Positions 5,193 through 5,325 of a stretch of 5,325 nucleotides of DNA are shown here, in pieces. Numbering within the stretch: the stretch's first letter is position 1; each line of letters starts with the position of its first letter. The stretch lies in contig DAINCF010000499.1 of the NCBI GenBank assembly GCA_036732565.1, forward strand, positions 1 to 5,325. Reading direction: 5' to 3'. Below the pieces are notes generated by a model, which saw only the letters and a list, made by a program, of their open reading frames with translations, did no database searches and was not told the origin of the DNA. The DNA comes from JAIVJN01 sp036732565 (GTDB lineage Bacteria > Acidobacteriota > Vicinamibacteria > Vicinamibacterales > UBA2999). Made by a program: the position numbers and the translations under genes.

Positions 5193-5325
5193 CTACTTGG
5201 AATTCGCCTTGCCGATCGGCAGAACGTCCTCGAGGTTGGCGTGGGGACGCGGAATGACGTGCACCGAGACCAGCTCGCCGACGCGACGGGCTGCCGCCGC
5301 ACCCGCGTCGGTCGCTGCCTTGACC
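5193..5325 (-). CDS. BMC-H hexameric microcompartment shell protein, C-terminal part
   Basis: BMC-domain (Pfam BMC, PduA/EutM/CcmK type) proteins form the hexagonal tiles of microcompartment facets. Only the last 43 residues are in the window; the N-terminus lies beyond the right edge. They include VKAATDAGAAAARRVGEL followed by the diagnostic VSVHVIPRPHANLEDVLP and a short polar tail ending at a TAG. VKAATDAG and the IPRPH motif match the standard BMC-H C-terminal helix and strand closely. A typical BMC-H has about 90-100 residues, so roughly half is missing. It could in principle be the second half of a tandem-domain BMC-T protein, but the close fit to canonical BMC-H makes that less likely. 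It is the first visible gene of the shell operon. Confidence 0.93.
   Translation of the reverse strand, partial: VKAATDAGAAAARRVGELVSVHVIPRPHANLEDVLPIGKANSK

Noticed and set aside
5057..5302. 81-codon frame on the - strand through the BMC-H end and the following spacer
   Set aside because: It is out of frame with the clear BMC-H C-terminus, is Arg/Ser-rich and resembles no protein family. It ends at the TAG next to the BMC-P start by chance.

Overview
This is a GC-rich, densely packed bacterial window with short spacers and frequent GTG starts. No single gene fixes the taxonomy. A bacterial microcompartment (BMC) shell operon beside housekeeping genes in such DNA would suit a soil or subsurface Acidobacteriota, or a similar lineage, but that is a guess and should be settled by protein searches.

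Left part (1-1676): queE, for 7-carboxy-7-deazaguanine synthase (radical SAM, queuosine/deazapurine pathway), reads leftward. It overlaps the first codons of another leftward gene cut by the window edge. A DUF72 (YecE-like) TIM-barrel gene diverges from queE and reads rightward across a 57-bp spacer, in which a plausible promoter for queE can be seen.

Middle and right part (1648-5325): everything here reads leftward. In transcription order it starts with the C-terminal end of a hexameric BMC shell protein (BMC-H, cut by the right edge). After a 136-bp spacer come three tandem pentameric shell proteins (BMC-P, EutN/CcmL family). Next is a 79-residue protein with an encapsulation-peptide-like N-terminal helix and a four-cysteine tail. 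A D-2-hydroxyacid dehydrogenase of the glyoxylate/hydroxypyruvate reductase type follows, then endonuclease III (nth), and finally, after a 63-bp structured spacer, an exported cyclophilin-type peptidyl-prolyl isomerase. From the first BMC-P gene to the dehydrogenase, junctions are 4-bp ATGA overlaps or gaps of 3-4 bp, which strongly suggests one translationally coupled operon. The cyclophilin gene overlaps the 3' end of the DUF72 gene tail to tail by 29 bp.

How the genes work together: BMC-H tiles the facets and BMC-P caps the vertices of a protein shell. The small cysteine protein is the best candidate for a lumen component, and the dehydrogenase is a candidate for a pathway or NAD(H)-recycling enzyme. 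The signature enzymes that would name the pathway (aldehyde dehydrogenase, aldolase, diol dehydratase, PduL and so on) are not visible and would lie beyond 5325, so the microcompartment's substrate cannot be told from this window. The small cysteine protein is the most interesting item.
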